This document shows, one piece after another, positions 1-9,428 of a stretch of DNA of 64,000 nucleotides. Position 1 is the first letter of the stretch. Every line of letters begins with the position of its first letter. The translations under genes were made by a program, and so were the position numbers. The DNA is from Niallia sp. FSL W8-0635. Its GTDB lineage: Bacteria; Bacillota; Bacilli; Bacillales; Cytobacillaceae. A model generated the notes under the pieces. It was not told the origin of the DNA. It was given only the letters and a program-made list of their open reading frames with translations, and made no database searches. The DNA is taken from positions 62,001-126,000 of the forward strand of contig NZ_JBBOYD010000002.1 of NCBI RefSeq assembly GCF_038007965.1, written 5' to 3'.

Positions 1-275
1 ATTATTCTTATAACTAAATTTAATTTCCTTTTTATGTTGGATACACTAGAAATATTGTCAGGGTGCCAGTTTTAAAACTTGAAGAGTTTTTCAATATAAA
101 AAGCCCAATTTATCTCTTTATTAGAGAAAAATAGGCTTTGCGGCTGACTCTCCATTAATTAAGGTGTCTTCCTTATAAAACAGACTTCTGTGATTAAGAA
201 ATCAACTTTTGTCATTTATCTTGTTCGGCAAAAGGCGTACTTAATAAGCTAATTATCTACGAAAATTTAGTGTAA

Positions 276-1535
276 TTATAACTTTCGTTTAACATTCTTT
301 ATCACTACTTTGCTATGGGGAATACTTGGCATGCTCACCATGCTGTAACTTAAATCCTGGTTAGGAATTTCATATTCCATACGCTTGGCCAGATAATCAA
401 GACTTACTTTCATGACTTCAATGGTGACCCACTCTCCAGCACAGCGATGACCCATAAAGTAATCACCACCACCCTGCGGAATGAAGCCAAATGGGCTTCC
501 TTCCCATTTAGCAAACCGATCAGGACTGAACAAATCTGGGTTTTCCCAAATTTCAGGGTCATGATTTGTGCCATAAAGATCCAGTAAAGTTAATGTGCCT
601 TCTTCAAATTTATAGCCGTTCCAGGTGAAATCTTTTTTTACCAATGCTACGACAAACGGAAAAAACGGATAAAAACGGCGAACTTCCTGTACAAACATCT
701 GAGCATATTTTTCATCACGGGATTCAAGTTTCTCCCTTTCTTCCGGATAATGATACAATGCCAGCGCAGTGAAATTGATGAATATAGCGATCGCCACAAT
801 AGGTCTCAAGATATTGATCACTTCCACAGCAGCAGTCTCGGTATCCAAAAGATTCCCTTCTAAATCGCGATGCCAGGCAAATATATGTAAAGCTGTATCT
901 TCTGGAGGATTTATTTCCTCATTACGCACCTTATCAACTAACTCACCAATCCAATTTTCTACTTTATTTCTTGCATTTCTCGCTAGCCAATGATTTGGAC
1001 CAACGGCAGCCGGAGACTCGAACATCGCCGCCAAGTCTTTTGTCAATTCCTTAACATCGTCTTCTTCCAACGGGACACCTGCCCACTGGCAGGCTGTTCT
1101 GCATAGGATTTCTTTTACTTCTTCATAAAGAATAACTTCATCCATCTGTCCCCATTTATTTAGTGCTGTCTTCCACTGTATTTTTGTAATGTTTGTTAAG
1201 TTTTGAAGTCCTTTAGGAGACATGATGGACATAAACATTTCTTTCCGATGTTTGTGATCTTGTCCATCCAATGCCTGCACACCATTCTTCCCAAACAATG
1301 TTTGAACCGCCCGGTTCGGTGCTGCATCTTTCCTTTTGAATTTTTCAGTGTCATAAAAAACTTTCGCAGCTTCCTTTCCTACCATGCAAATCGCTTTCTT
1401 TCCTAGCAATCGGGTCTCAAATATATCAGAATTAAAACTTTTACGTCTGTTCAAAATGTACATGTATCCTTCTCTCATAAGGCTTAAGCTATGATCTATG
1501 CCCTCTTCCCGAGGCATTTGATTTGTATCTGCCAT
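276..1535 (-). CDS. CYP152-type cytochrome P450 (fatty-acid peroxygenase)
   Basis: Cytosolic heme enzyme that should use H2O2 to hydroxylate fatty acids at the alpha or beta carbon. The 419-aa product follows the Bacillus CYP152A (YbdT-like) pattern along its length: an N-terminal LLGKKAICM segment, an I-helix RPIVAI motif near residue 245 (Arg-Pro binds the substrate carboxylate and replaces the acid-alcohol pair of ordinary P450s), [17 protein letters not shown], and the heme loop [18 protein letters not shown] with the ligand Cys near residue 366. I chose the ATG reading MADTNQ because a GGAG lies 9 bases before it; two in-frame ATGs further up overlap or precede that site. It stands alone, beside small Cys-rich genes and a Tn3 transposase, so it may be mobile cargo. 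Family sure, exact regiospecificity not. Confidence 0.93.
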   Translation of the reverse strand: MADTNQMPREEGIDHSLSLMREGYMYILNRRKSFNSDIFETRLLGKKAICMVGKEAAKVFYDTEKFKRKDAAPNRAVQTLFGKNGVQALDGQDHKHRKEMFMSIMSPKGLQNLTNITKIQWKTALNKWGQMDEVILYEEVKEILCRTACQWAGVPLEEDDVKELTKDLAAMFESPAAVGPNHWLARNARNKVENWIGELVDKVRNEEINPPEDTALHIFAWHRDLEGNLLDTETAAVEVINILRPIVAIAIFINFTALALYHYPEEREKLESRDEKYAQMFVQEVRRFYPFFPFVVALVKKDFTWNGYKFEEGTLTLLDLYGTNHDPEIWENPDLFSPDRFAKWEGSPFGFIPQGGGDYFMGHRCAGEWVTIEVMKVSLDYLAKRMEYEIPNQDLSYSMVSMPSIPHSKVVIKNVKRKL

Positions 1536-1677
1536 ATCATTCATCTCCATTTTCATTAGTGATGTTTTTATTCTTTGTAACTTTTCCCTATTTACTCATA
1601 AAAAAACTTGAATCACATACCACATATTGAACATTATCAAGATAAAGAAAATGGCTGCCGACTTTGTCGACAGCCTG

Positions 1678-1714
1678 AGACCCTAATCCAAATTAGGGTC
1701 TTTTTATTTTTTTT
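1678..1714 (+). terminator. Rho-independent terminator-like hairpin
   Basis: Arms AGACCCTAAT and ATTAGGGTCT with a 4-base loop, followed on the + strand by a T-rich run. A second stem (GGCTG...CAGCC) lies just before it at about 1652-1675. No + strand gene ends here, so it may be left over from a lost gene. Confidence 0.6.
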
Positions 1715-1792
1715 GTTTATTCTGAGTGTGCCCTGTTTAAAATGTAGTAAAATCAATGGGTTGTTTCGACTGGAAGATCCTTTTATACTAAA

Positions 1793-2023
1793 TTAACAGC
1801 AATCTATATTTGATTTTTTCATCATTTTCTTACAATCTTTCATTTTCATTTTTCCATTTTTTGTCATTTCACAACAATCCATTTGACAGTTCATTTCCTC
1901 ACACATTTCCATACATTCTTTTTTTGATTGACAACAATCCATCTCTTCCGATTGTGCTGCATAAACAGAACCACTAAATGCCATCACTACTAAAAATGCT
2001 AAAGAAAATATTATTTTTCTCAA
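1793..2023 (-). CDS. Secreted Cys/Met-rich small protein, putative metal binder
   Basis: 76-aa product with a clear signal peptide (MRKIIFSLAFLVVMAFSGSVYAAQ, cut after YAA), so it is probably exported or membrane-tethered. The mature part of about 53 residues holds 10 Cys, four of them in CC pairs at the start, middle and end, plus many Met, Glu and Lys. That composition suits soft-metal binding (Cu, Ag, Cd or Hg) or disulfide bonding; it matches no family I can name. Start is TTG, with AGGGGGAAAAGGG just upstream. It neighbours another Cys-rich microprotein in the same direction. Function is inferred from composition only. Confidence 0.6.
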   Translation of the reverse strand: MRKIIFSLAFLVVMAFSGSVYAAQSEEMDCCQSKKECMEMCEEMNCQMDCCEMTKNGKMKMKDCKKMMKKSNIDCC

Positions 2024-2171
2024 CCCTTTTCCCCCTTATGTAAAAATGATTGATGTGTCCAATGGTATTATACTATACCGCTAATTAACACTCACTAGAT
2101 TTCTAACACTACAAACATAAGAAACGAGAGCTTAGGATAACAAGCTCCCGTTTTAATAGAATTAGTAAGCT

Positions 2172-2351
2172 TTATATTGGTTGAACACCTGATCCACCAC
2201 AACAACCACATCTTTTGCCACCATGACAACACGGACAACATCCACTTCCCTGACAATGAGGACATCCTCTCCCACTACAACAACAGCACATACCAGCACC
2301 ACCACAATAACGACAACATCCTGCGCCTTGGCAGCAATGACATTTATGCAT
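2172..2351 (-). CDS. CxxCxGxG-repeat microprotein (DnaJ zinc-finger-like)
   Basis: 59 aa with 19 Cys and about 16 Gly. It is almost wholly a tandem array of DnaJ-type units: CHCCQGAG, CRYCGGAG, CCCCSGRG, CPHCQGSG, CPCCHGG and CGCCGGSG. In DnaJ/Hsp40, four CxxCxGxG units bind two zinc ions; here about six are packed with no J domain and little linker. The start at MHKC is set by a GGAGG seven bases upstream; an extended reading would add 18 residues with no ribosome site. No signal peptide. It may be a metallothionein-like metal store or a thiol chaperone. A long frame also exists on the other strand, but the motif regularity and ribosome site favour this one. Confidence 0.6.
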   Translation of the reverse strand: MHKCHCCQGAGCCRYCGGAGMCCCCSGRGCPHCQGSGCCPCCHGGKRCGCCGGSGVQPI

Positions 2352-2472
2352 ACATACACCTCCATAAGATAACCACGCATAGTATATATATTTACTTGGT
2401 GTCAAGTTTAAACATGCCTATCTAAATTAATAATTTAGTTATAATAAATACTCTATACATTTCTAGTTATCA

Positions 2473-2493
2473 CCCCCTTAATCGCTAAGGGGG
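2473..2493. repeat. Short GC hairpin (CCCCCTTA/TAAGGGGG)
   Basis: Perfect 8-base arms around a 5-base loop in otherwise AT-rich DNA downstream of the Tn3 transposase gene. It has no T run on either strand. It could be a remnant of a transposon end, since Tn3-family ends begin GGGG, but I could not find the partner end. Confidence 0.4.
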
Positions 2494-2638
2494 TTCAAAT
2501 TGTCACAATTTATGGTCATTTAACATCTAATTTTTGATTTTTGGTGATGTTTTTCATAGTGACCCCTTATTCTTTAAATCGTTTCCGGACCCCATGACGG
2601 TAAGTTTCTCTTTAAAAAGAAAAGATATATCGTAATTC

Positions 2639-5584
2639 TTAGGAAGATCTTTCAATTGGCAGACGTTCTTGCATGTTTAGCTTAAATGTCCCATACGGGT
2701 TTACATGGGCATAGATTAATGGTGTTAAGGCTCTAAAATCCTCAGGAGTTAACTTTTGAAGAAGAGATTTATTTTGTTCCAAAAGTACCTCTTGAATCAT
2801 CAGTGTATTAATTAACACCAAACAGTTTTGAAGAAGATGGAGAGCAAGTACAGCGACTTCTTGATCTTCCATTCGGTTTGTTTGAATTTCTCCTCCTTTT
2901 CCGTAAAAAATAAAGCTATTGGCTGAGTTCCAGTTTTCAACGACATTTAACCCTTCATGGATTTCTCTTCGGACTTCTTCTGATGATAAATACTCACAAA
3001 GGAAGATCGTTTTTAACACTTTTCCTAATTCGCTGAGTGCCCGATACGTTGGATGCCCACTATTACGAGTGAAACGCTTGAGAATCGCCTCTGTTTCAGC
3101 TGTACCCAATCGTAAAGCAGTTGTATATTTAATCATTTGATCATACTGTTGTTCAATTAAACTCCAATTAATCGCTCTTGTTAAAACAGGCTGTAAGTTT
3201 GGATATGAGTCTTGCATGCCTACATCTGGACGATACAGTTTTTGAGCATGAATGGCTTTAAATCTCGGCATTAGTTGGAATCCAAGCAAATGACAAAAAG
3301 CGAAGGCAACTTCACTTTGACCGTGTGTATCCACGTAGTTTTTTTCTACTTCCATATTTGTGCAATGACGAAGTAACCCTTCGATCATAGAAGCTACTTC
3401 TGATGAAGAACAGGATTTTAGTTGCGAATAAATACATGTAGAGTTCTTTTCCACGTGCCAATAAATCATTACTCCACGTCCCCTATATCGAATATGCCAT
3501 TCAGTCAACAAGTTCTGATCCCAAGCCCCAAACTTTTTACTATCAGACGCACATGCAGTTGTTCCTTCACCCCATACTTCTGTTACACGAGCATCTAGAA
3601 TGGCATTGGTTACCTTTGAAATGGCTTGCCGTAGGTTCTCTTTATGGATGAATTTCCGCCGTACATAGAGTAAGTCCTTGTAACTTCCCCCATGTTCACC
3701 AGCCGCAATTCGCTTTAATCCTGTGTTTGTTCCCAATCCATATAAGCAAAGAATAAGTCTTCGTTGCAGTGTTTCCTTATCAAGGATCTCACGATTACCT
3801 AGCGTTTGGAACACATCTGTCAGATGTACACGTAAATCTGCCTCTTTTAAAATATCCAAAAGATTGGTCATGGGCCAACGCTTCATGACCTCTGCCTTTA
3901 CGAGATTTAGGTTAACCGGTTCAGCCTGTGCCTGTAAAGGTGACACAGAAATCCAGCCATTTCCCTTACTCAATATACGTACCTTGGAGTTATTTTTAAC
4001 ACTTCTATTTAATTTCTCGAGAGCCGTATTCATACTCTGTTTCAGTTCGTTAATAAGTGTTTGTACTTCAAGGGGCTTACAAAGCGCTTCATAATGTTTT
4101 TCTCTATTTTGTTCAAAATCTTTTGGTAAATCTTCCTCTGGGTTTCTATACCGATCAGCTCCGACTACCCATACTTCTTTACAACGTAATCGATCTCGCA
4201 GAGCTTGGAGTACACAGATTTCATAATTCATTCGGTTTACACGGTTTGTTTCTTTATCAATGACCGTATCAATCCAACCTGGCTTAACGATTCCTTCAAT
4301 TGGGATATAATCTGTTTCATTATATGTATACTGATTGGTAAGCTTATATTGTGTAAGTAAATCAATTGCATCTATCACAGGTCGATGCACATCATTATTG
4401 GATTGAAATTCTAGAATATCAAGTAAAGCTGGAACCATTCTTCTGTAATGAGTACCGTAGGAGGATCTCATAACAGTATGTACTTTTTGTTTATAGGAGG
4501 GACCTGTATGTTTCATTTCCTTCACAATATCTTTTAATTTATCTTCGCCTACGACAGGAAATAAAACATCTCGCACAATACCGTCTGGTTGTTCCACTGC
4601 CTTTTCAGCCATGCGGAACAATACGTTTGTCTTCCCACTTACTTTACGAAAATCCCGTAAAAATTCTTTTTCTACTTTTCGTTCCGCCCGAGCACCGATT
4701 CGATGAACAATTTGGATAATGAGCTCAACTAAGTTATCCGTAATTTCTCTACCTCTACACCAAAAGAAAGCTGCCAATAAAGTATAACGGATCGGATCAG
4801 GATGCCTGCGCAACTCTCTAATATCTTCAGAAACAGCTCGCTGTCTGTACGTTCGGATCATCTTGGGTGAAACACCGTAGAATAAATTTGGTGGAAGCTG
4901 TATATCTCGTACTGTTCGTAGTTTTTCTATCTCTTGAAATAAACTGTCTAACCCGATTCTTCCAGGATCAGATACAAGCTCTCGGAAACTGAGAATGGTT
5001 TGATCTTTTTCTATCTGTTCTGTATGGGACCAAGTACGTATAAATGTATCTAACTTAGATTGAGAGTGATCAGAAAGTTTAGAGTAAATGGATTGAGAAA
5101 TCCGGTCCTCATACTGATAAATGGCTGACTTGATGTTTCGATCTAAATGGTCATGAGCTGGGGGAACAATTTGTTGTTTTCTTAGGTGATGTAGTACATG
5201 TTTTCTTACTCTGTCTATTTGTAGCTCCTGCGGTAAGATGTTAGCCTGAAGCCAGGATTTTACTTGTTCCATATCAGTAAGGGTGCTGTCCCTAAATCCC
5301 ATGTAATCGCGAATTTGAGCACGATGATATTTAATTGACCTTCCGTCCCAATCGTACGCTTGAAATAAATCCGCAGGTACATCTACTTGCTTGGCAATGT
5401 ATTGAATAACATCTTTACTTATTTCCTGTTTCCCTTTTGGAAAACGTCCCTGATATTGAAAGAACTTTAGTAGAACGGCAAACCCCAGTCGTGTTCCTCC
5501 ATATCTGTTTCCGAGTAAACGCATTTCTTCTGGAATAACGGTAAAATGTTCAATAAGTTCTTCTAAGTCCCAATTTTGCTTCAC
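2639..5584 (-). CDS. tnpA: Tn3-family transposase
   Basis: 981-aa DDE transposase of normal Tn3-family length; it makes cointegrates by replicative transposition between about 38-bp inverted ends. The N-terminal DNA-binding part shows [18 protein letters not shown]. The catalytic part has [13 protein letters not shown] (first Asp), YVDTHGQSE (second Asp) and a C-terminal Glu in the [19 protein letters not shown] region, all intact. The start is a GTG with AAGGAGG nine bases upstream; the ATGs further upstream lie before this ribosome site. No resolvase gene lies next to it and I could not identify a matching pair of terminal repeats, so the element may be a solo tnpA or its resolvase may lie elsewhere. 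Confidence 0.95.
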   Translation of the reverse strand: MKQNWDLEELIEHFTVIPEEMRLLGNRYGGTRLGFAVLLKFFQYQGRFPKGKQEISKDVIQYIAKQVDVPADLFQAYDWDGRSIKYHRAQIRDYMGFRDSTLTDMEQVKSWLQANILPQELQIDRVRKHVLHHLRKQQIVPPAHDHLDRNIKSAIYQYEDRISQSIYSKLSDHSQSKLDTFIRTWSHTEQIEKDQTILSFRELVSDPGRIGLDSLFQEIEKLRTVRDIQLPPNLFYGVSPKMIRTYRQRAVSEDIRELRRHPDPIRYTLLAAFFWCRGREITDNLVELIIQIVHRIGARAERKVEKEFLRDFRKVSGKTNVLFRMAEKAVEQPDGIVRDVLFPVVGEDKLKDIVKEMKHTGPSYKQKVHTVMRSSYGTHYRRMVPALLDILEFQSNNDVHRPVIDAIDLLTQYKLTNQYTYNETDYIPIEGIVKPGWIDTVIDKETNRVNRMNYEICVLQALRDRLRCKEVWVVGADRYRNPEEDLPKDFEQNREKHYEALCKPLEVQTLINELKQSMNTALEKLNRSVKNNSKVRILSKGNGWISVSPLQAQAEPVNLNLVKAEVMKRWPMTNLLDILKEADLRVHLTDVFQTLGNREILDKETLQRRLILCLYGLGTNTGLKRIAAGEHGGSYKDLLYVRRKFIHKENLRQAISKVTNAILDARVTEVWGEGTTACASDSKKFGAWDQNLLTEWHIRYRGRGVMIYWHVEKNSTCIYSQLKSCSSSEVASMIEGLLRHCTNMEVEKNYVDTHGQSEVAFAFCHLLGFQLMPRFKAIHAQKLYRPDVGMQDSYPNLQPVLTRAINWSLIEQQYDQMIKYTTALRLGTAETEAILKRFTRNSGHPTYRALSELGKVLKTIFLCEYLSSEEVRREIHEGLNVVENWNSANSFIFYGKGGEIQTNRMEDQEVAVLALHLLQNCLVLINTLMIQEVLLEQNKSLLQKLTPEDFRALTPLIYAHVNPYGTFKLNMQERLPIERSS

Positions 5585-5640
5585 TTTGTTTTTCCTCCTT
5601 ATCATACGTATCAGCAAAATCTTATAGGAATTCAGAATAT

Positions 5641-5665
5641 AAAAAAAGTCCCTAGATTCAGGACT
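5641..5665 (-). terminator. Terminator of the 52-aa gene
   Basis: Read on the minus strand: AGTCC, a 9-base loop, GGACT, then TTTTTTT. It lies 17 bases after the stop of the small minus-strand gene at 5682-5840. Confidence 0.7.
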
Positions 5666-5681
5666 GAATCAATAAAAAGAT

Positions 5682-5840
5682 TTACTTTGCCCCTGGTTGC
5701 ACGAACGCTGGTACTGGGCCTTCTACAAGATAACTATTACCTTCGTATTCGTATGCGAATCGGTATTCTAACACTTTTTCACATTGAGGTTTTCCAGTAT
5801 GCAATGTTGGCTCATATTTATAATGATTTAATTGAATCAT
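5682..5840 (-). CDS. Small hypothetical protein (52 aa)
   Basis: Begins MIQLNHYKYEPT and ends FVQPGAK. An AAGGAG lies about 8 bases before the ATG and a terminator follows the stop, so it has the parts of a real one-gene transcript. The product is acidic to neutral and has no signal peptide or membrane segment. I do not recognise the family; the aromatic, beta-prone sequence (YRFAYEYEGNSYLVEG) suggests a small folded domain. It sits between the transposase and an unknown three-gene operon in the same direction. Confidence 0.6.
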   Translation of the reverse strand: MIQLNHYKYEPTLHTGKPQCEKVLEYRFAYEYEGNSYLVEGPVPAFVQPGAK

Positions 5841-5913
5841 CACAATATACTCCTTATTTTTAAAGAACTTTATTATTTACCAACACTCGTCTTAAATTTC
5901 TATTTAATTTATT

Positions 5914-6774
5914 TCAATATGCAATGTCACCGAAATCTTCTTCACTAATATCAAAGAACTCTTCAACGACTGCCATAGTCTTAATTAATTTTCCCGTCTT
6001 ATATTTTTCTTTAAGTAAACCTTCAATTTGATTAAAAATCATGTTTCTTTGAACGAGAGATAATGAATTTTTCATTATCACATTTAAATAGAGATCACCA
6101 ACTGAATTTTCGGCCACGAATATGTCACCTATCTTGTCGAAAGCATTCCAAAAAGATTGGGTAATTGTCCATACTTCTACATTGTTATTTACAACTGAAA
6201 TATTCATAAATACATCTGGAAAAAGGAAGTGTGTATCTTCTATATTCGCTAATATTCCTCCCTCTTTATTTTGATTCGGTAAACTTATGTCTCTTCTATC
6301 CCGTTCATCTTGAAAGGCAAGTTGTACACCCAAAACGGTTGTATAAAATGCATAGTTCAATAAAGTAGGAAGAATATTTTCATATTCTATTACTAGTTTT
6401 GCAGTTAATTTTCTATGTGGTTCTGTAATTAATGTATCCTCTACATTTTCACCTAAGACCTGACGGAGCATATCAAAAGTTTGTTGTTTAAGGTTGGCAT
6501 TACTTTGTTCAAATATTTCATCATCTTTAAATATCTCTTCTAGATTGTTTAATATTTCCATCCCAATAAAATATCCATTAAATAAAAGAGATTTTGATAC
6601 TTTAAATAGATGATTCTCATATTCCTTAATTTTCTCTGCGTCCATAAATTGTTCAAGGTGTATACGCACATATTGGTTCAAAAGAAAAAAATCTTTGTTA
6701 AACTCTCCATTTGTTTGATAGTGTAACATCAACATTTCCTCTGTTTTTTGCTGAATTTCTTCTAAAGTTTTCAT
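5914..6774 (-). CDS. Hypothetical protein, third gene of a lipoprotein operon
   Basis: 286-aa soluble product, largely helical for its first 140 residues, then a stretch with more strands (HFLFPDVFMNISVVNNNVEVWTI) and an acidic C-terminus ending in DISEEDFGDIAY. No signal peptide or catalytic motif was recognised. AAGGAGG precedes the ATG, which overlaps the stop of the lipoprotein gene as ATGA, so the two are translationally coupled. Because its partner is a membrane-anchored lipoprotein, it may work at the membrane face, but that is a guess. Confidence 0.75.
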   Translation of the reverse strand: MKTLEEIQQKTEEMLMLHYQTNGEFNKDFFLLNQYVRIHLEQFMDAEKIKEYENHLFKVSKSLLFNGYFIGMEILNNLEEIFKDDEIFEQSNANLKQQTFDMLRQVLGENVEDTLITEPHRKLTAKLVIEYENILPTLLNYAFYTTVLGVQLAFQDERDRRDISLPNQNKEGGILANIEDTHFLFPDVFMNISVVNNNVEVWTITQSFWNAFDKIGDIFVAENSVGDLYLNVIMKNSLSLVQRNMIFNQIEGLLKEKYKTGKLIKTMAVVEEFFDISEEDFGDIAY

Positions 6775-7433
6775 TTTTCTTTTCCTCCTTGGGATTCTTC
6801 ATAAAAAGGATCTGATGGCTCATCAGTAATATATTTCCAAGCACCATCTTCTTTATAAATAGAAGTAATAAAATAATTAATTCCTTCTGTACTTAATACT
6901 TTGCGATAAAAGTACCCCTGTCTTTTAAATCTATCTAAGTTTACTACTGTAATATCATAAGACTCCCCTTTGACATTAGCTTGTAAATAGGAATCTTGTA
7001 TTGATTTGAAAATATTTATGGCATCGTGTTTTTGTGGTAATTCTTCAACGGTCTGAATACTACCATAGTCTAAAATAAATTTGTAGAAGTCCTCAGGAGA
7101 AATTTGCAGAGATTGGAATTTGTATAAGATATCGGCTGCATACCTTGCAAACTCCTCTGGATCTTCATAAGAAGATTTTACTTCCACTTCTTTCTTATCT
7201 AGTATTTTGACAGATTCACCGTCCAATTCAGCAACAACCTCATCTAAAGGCCGTACCTGATCCTTATAGAATGATTCTAAGTCCTGGGATTTACTATCAG
7301 TTTCAGTTTCTTCATGTGTATCCTTTGTTTCATTTATTTTTTTCGCTTCCTTAACAAATGGATCATTACTACAACCTGAGAGTATGATAAAACCTGAGAT
7401 CAAAAGTGAAGAGTAAAATGGTTTAAATCTCAT
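6771..7433 (-). CDS. Lipoprotein of unknown function
   Basis: 220 aa. The N-terminus MRFKPFYSSLLISGFIILSGC is a lipoprotein signal with lipobox LSGC, so Cys-21 should be lipidated and the protein held on the outer face of the membrane. A Lys/Glu/Asp-rich linker follows (residues 25-60), then a compact domain of about 150 residues with several Tyr and Phe. No enzyme motif was seen. It is the middle gene of three that overlap by 4 bases each (ATGA), so all three are probably made together, under the leader at 8024-8082. Confidence 0.8.
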   Translation of the reverse strand: MRFKPFYSSLLISGFIILSGCSNDPFVKEAKKINETKDTHEETETDSKSQDLESFYKDQVRPLDEVVAELDGESVKILDKKEVEVKSSYEDPEEFARYAADILYKFQSLQISPEDFYKFILDYGSIQTVEELPQKHDAINIFKSIQDSYLQANVKGESYDITVVNLDRFKRQGYFYRKVLSTEGINYFITSIYKEDGAWKYITDEPSDPFYEESQGGKEK

Positions 7434-8005
7434 AAAAAACTCCCTTCCTTTATTTCTTTTTTCTCTTGTTCTGTAAGAAAATCAACAAGTTCCGCTGTAT
7501 GAATAGTCGAAGAATTTCTAAAAACATTCATAAAGAACTGTTTAACATTAAAAATTCTAATTCGATCCCCATGGAAAGAAACTGGGACATTGATGTTTTT
7601 ATTTATACATAAGCACAAAGTTTTAAGATGATCCTTGTGAATGCTGGAGTGTATGCTAATATAATCCTGTTTTCGTTCCCCAAACAAAATAGCAGCAATT
7701 ATGATAGCTTCCTTATCAATTAATGATGGATCAACACGATAACTAAATATCTTATGGTCTTTAATGTACCAATTGCTTAGGAAGAATCCTAAAGCATTAC
7801 TATGAATAGTGAATTCTCCTTTTTTGAATTGCACTGACACGCTATTTTCTAATTTGTATTCTGCTAATAAGTTAGATAAATAAAGAATTTTTTTCTTATT
7901 AAATGGAACTTTAAGTTTTCGCGAACTTGATTGTATTTCTTTTTCTCCTTCACTTAAGAGGGACGCAGTAATAACTTTGTTAATAAAGCTGTTTTCCCTT
8001 TCCAT
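7430..8005 (-). CDS. Hypothetical protein, first gene of lipoprotein operon
   Basis: 191 aa, Lys-rich, without signal peptide or membrane segment. The stretch AAILFGERKQDYISIHSSIHKDHLKTL and the later VSFHGDRIRIFNV suggest an alpha/beta fold. The spacing recalls LAGLIDADG-like or other plasmid DNA-binding proteins, but I cannot place it. GGGAGAG lies about 10 bases before the ATG. Its 5' leader is one of five GGGAA-NN-ACCC terminator leaders in this window, which ties it to the transfer and pilus operons. Confidence 0.7.
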   Translation of the reverse strand: MERENSFINKVITASLLSEGEKEIQSSSRKLKVPFNKKKILYLSNLLAEYKLENSVSVQFKKGEFTIHSNALGFFLSNWYIKDHKIFSYRVDPSLIDKEAIIIAAILFGERKQDYISIHSSIHKDHLKTLCLCINKNINVPVSFHGDRIRIFNVKQFFMNVFRNSSTIHTAELVDFLTEQEKKEIKEGSFL

Positions 8006-8023
8006 TAATCAACTTCTCTCCCT

Positions 8024-8082
8024 AAAAAAAGAACCCAGAATAAACAGCTCTATTATAGAACTGTTTATTCTGGGTTCTTCCC
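8024..8082 (-). promoter_or_regulatory. GGGAA-NN-ACCC terminator leader (copy 5)
   Basis: Read on the minus strand: GGGAAGAACCC, then a hairpin with arms of about 19 bases (AAGAACCCAGAATAAACAG and its complement) and a 13-base loop, then seven T. It lies directly before the ribosome site of the gene starting at 8005. The GA before ACCC pairs with the TC after GGGT. See the findings for the family. Confidence 0.7.
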
Positions 8083-8165
8083 ATTGAATGATTTATTTAA
8101 ATGTATTATAGCCTATAAAGTTATTATATTTCAACCTATTAATAATATTAGATTCTAATTAAGTT

Positions 8166-9011
8166 TTAGATGCTTTTCATACTCTTCGTTAACTTACTTA
8201 AATAGATAGAAACAGTTTGTTCTTCTATACCCATAATCAAAGCTATACGTTGGACTGCGAGTTTTTTATTAATATATAAATAGTAGCACAGAGCTTTTCT
8301 AATAGTTGTTAACTGCAGGTCTTGATTAATATCATAATCCTTTTGTATATTTTTTAAGTGATAGTGTATTCCCATAAAAGTAATAGGTATTATTCTATTA
8401 TTTACTGAATCCGTATAAGTGAATAGATACTCTGACTCGTTTAGTAAATTATTATAATAAAACTCAAGAAAAATACTTGCATCAATGTTATCCAATGTAA
8501 TGACTCTATTGGAAAGATTAATCTTAATTCTATCATCGATTATAGAAACATCATCCTTTTTAAACTTAAATTCGGAGGCTTTTAATCCTTCCATAGCAAG
8601 TATAAACAATGCTTTTCGCTTTGCTGTATAATTGGTATTTGCTATTACAAGTTCCTTTACCTTAAGTAAATCTTCATAAAACAAACTAATATCCAGGTGT
8701 TTTTGTACCTTTAGTCTTTTTATTTTTGCTGCTGGATCAATAGGTACTTTGTTTCTTTCCCATAAATAATCAAAATAGGATTTTAAAATGGCCAACTCTT
8801 TATTAATTGTGGAGATTGCCTTCTGATTATCTCCCTGAGTTGAAAGATAGTCTCTTATATCTTTAGATTTGATTTCATATAATTCTATTTTCTTTTTATA
8901 GAGTTGTCTTAGGAATGAGAAGAATTGATTTAAAACAAGTTCATAACTCGCTATAGTAGTTTCACTATAATTCTTTTCTTCTAAAAACGAAATAAAACCA
9001 TCATACTTCAT
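8166..9011 (-). CDS. Tyrosine recombinase-like protein, catalytic residues degenerate
   Basis: 281 aa. An N-terminal SAM-like core-binding domain (residues 1-95, YSETTIASYELVLNQFFSFL) is followed by a phage-integrase-type domain. The first catalytic Arg region, normally TGLRxSEL, reads EGLKASEF. The HxxR box reads TTIRKALCYY, keeping Arg but not His. The LGH box reads MGIEEQT. A Tyr remains near the end (SIYLSKL). Loss of Arg-1 and both His argues against normal strand cutting, so this may be a DNA-binding or accessory protein. GGGGGAT precedes the ATG. Family clear, activity doubtful. Confidence 0.8.
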   Translation of the reverse strand: MKYDGFISFLEEKNYSETTIASYELVLNQFFSFLRQLYKKKIELYEIKSKDIRDYLSTQGDNQKAISTINKELAILKSYFDYLWERNKVPIDPAAKIKRLKVQKHLDISLFYEDLLKVKELVIANTNYTAKRKALFILAMEGLKASEFKFKKDDVSIIDDRIKINLSNRVITLDNIDASIFLEFYYNNLLNESEYLFTYTDSVNNRIIPITFMGIHYHLKNIQKDYDINQDLQLTTIRKALCYYLYINKKLAVQRIALIMGIEEQTVSIYLSKLTKSMKSI

Positions 9012-9324
9012 CTTCTATCCCCCTTTTAAAAACTATATAGTAATTTCAACTTATAATCTCTACTTCGAGAATTTTATTTACTTAGTCCTTAGTATATTTT
9101 AGTATAAATTATGGATAGTAATATGTCATTTTAATCTAACGTTTTTAAAAGGGAAATACCCATTAATGATGTGTATTGGTTATTTATTTTAAAAAGCTTA
9201 GAGTATATATGTACTCTAACGTAATTGTTAAAAGATAATATGTCATTAAGGGGTATCCGACAAAGTAAAAATGGACCACCTATAGTAAGTCAGTCCATAC
9301 GGCATCGACTTTTTAATTTGACTT
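9012..9324. other. Non-coding stretch with possible IS remnant
   Basis: AT-rich DNA containing the probable promoter of the recombinase gene. The part from about 9247 to 9300 (GGGGTATCCGACAAAG followed by ATGGACCACC) has a different texture from its surroundings and may be the end of a lost insertion sequence. No open frame was seen. Confidence 0.3.
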
Positions 9325-9378
9325 GAAAAAAACCAAGAAACCGTCTTTTGCTTTTAGCAAGACGACTTCTTGGTTTTT
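9325..9378 (-). terminator. Terminator of the secreted-protein gene
   Basis: Long imperfect stem (ACCAAGAAGTCGTCTT with its near-complement) and a 12-base loop, followed on the minus strand by TTTTTTTC. It lies about 50 bases after the stop of the gene at 9429-9887. Confidence 0.75.
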
Positions 9379-9428
9379 GATACAAAATAAGGGAAATTGG
9401 TATGAAATTGATTCAATTGAGTGTATTT

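Noticed and set aside
2162..2425. Long frames on the other strand or frame over the CxxCxGxG gene (a Val-rich one and a His/Asn-rich one)
   Set aside because: They are shadows of a repetitive Cys/Gly coding sequence; only the CxxCxGxG frame has a good ribosome site and motif regularity.
2490..2594. GGGG-ended segments near the Tn3 transposase as its terminal repeat
   Set aside because: GGGGTTCAAATTG (forward at about 2490) and GGGGTCCGGAAACG (reverse from 2594) both begin like Tn3 ends but do not match each other, and no complementary end was found upstream of the gene.
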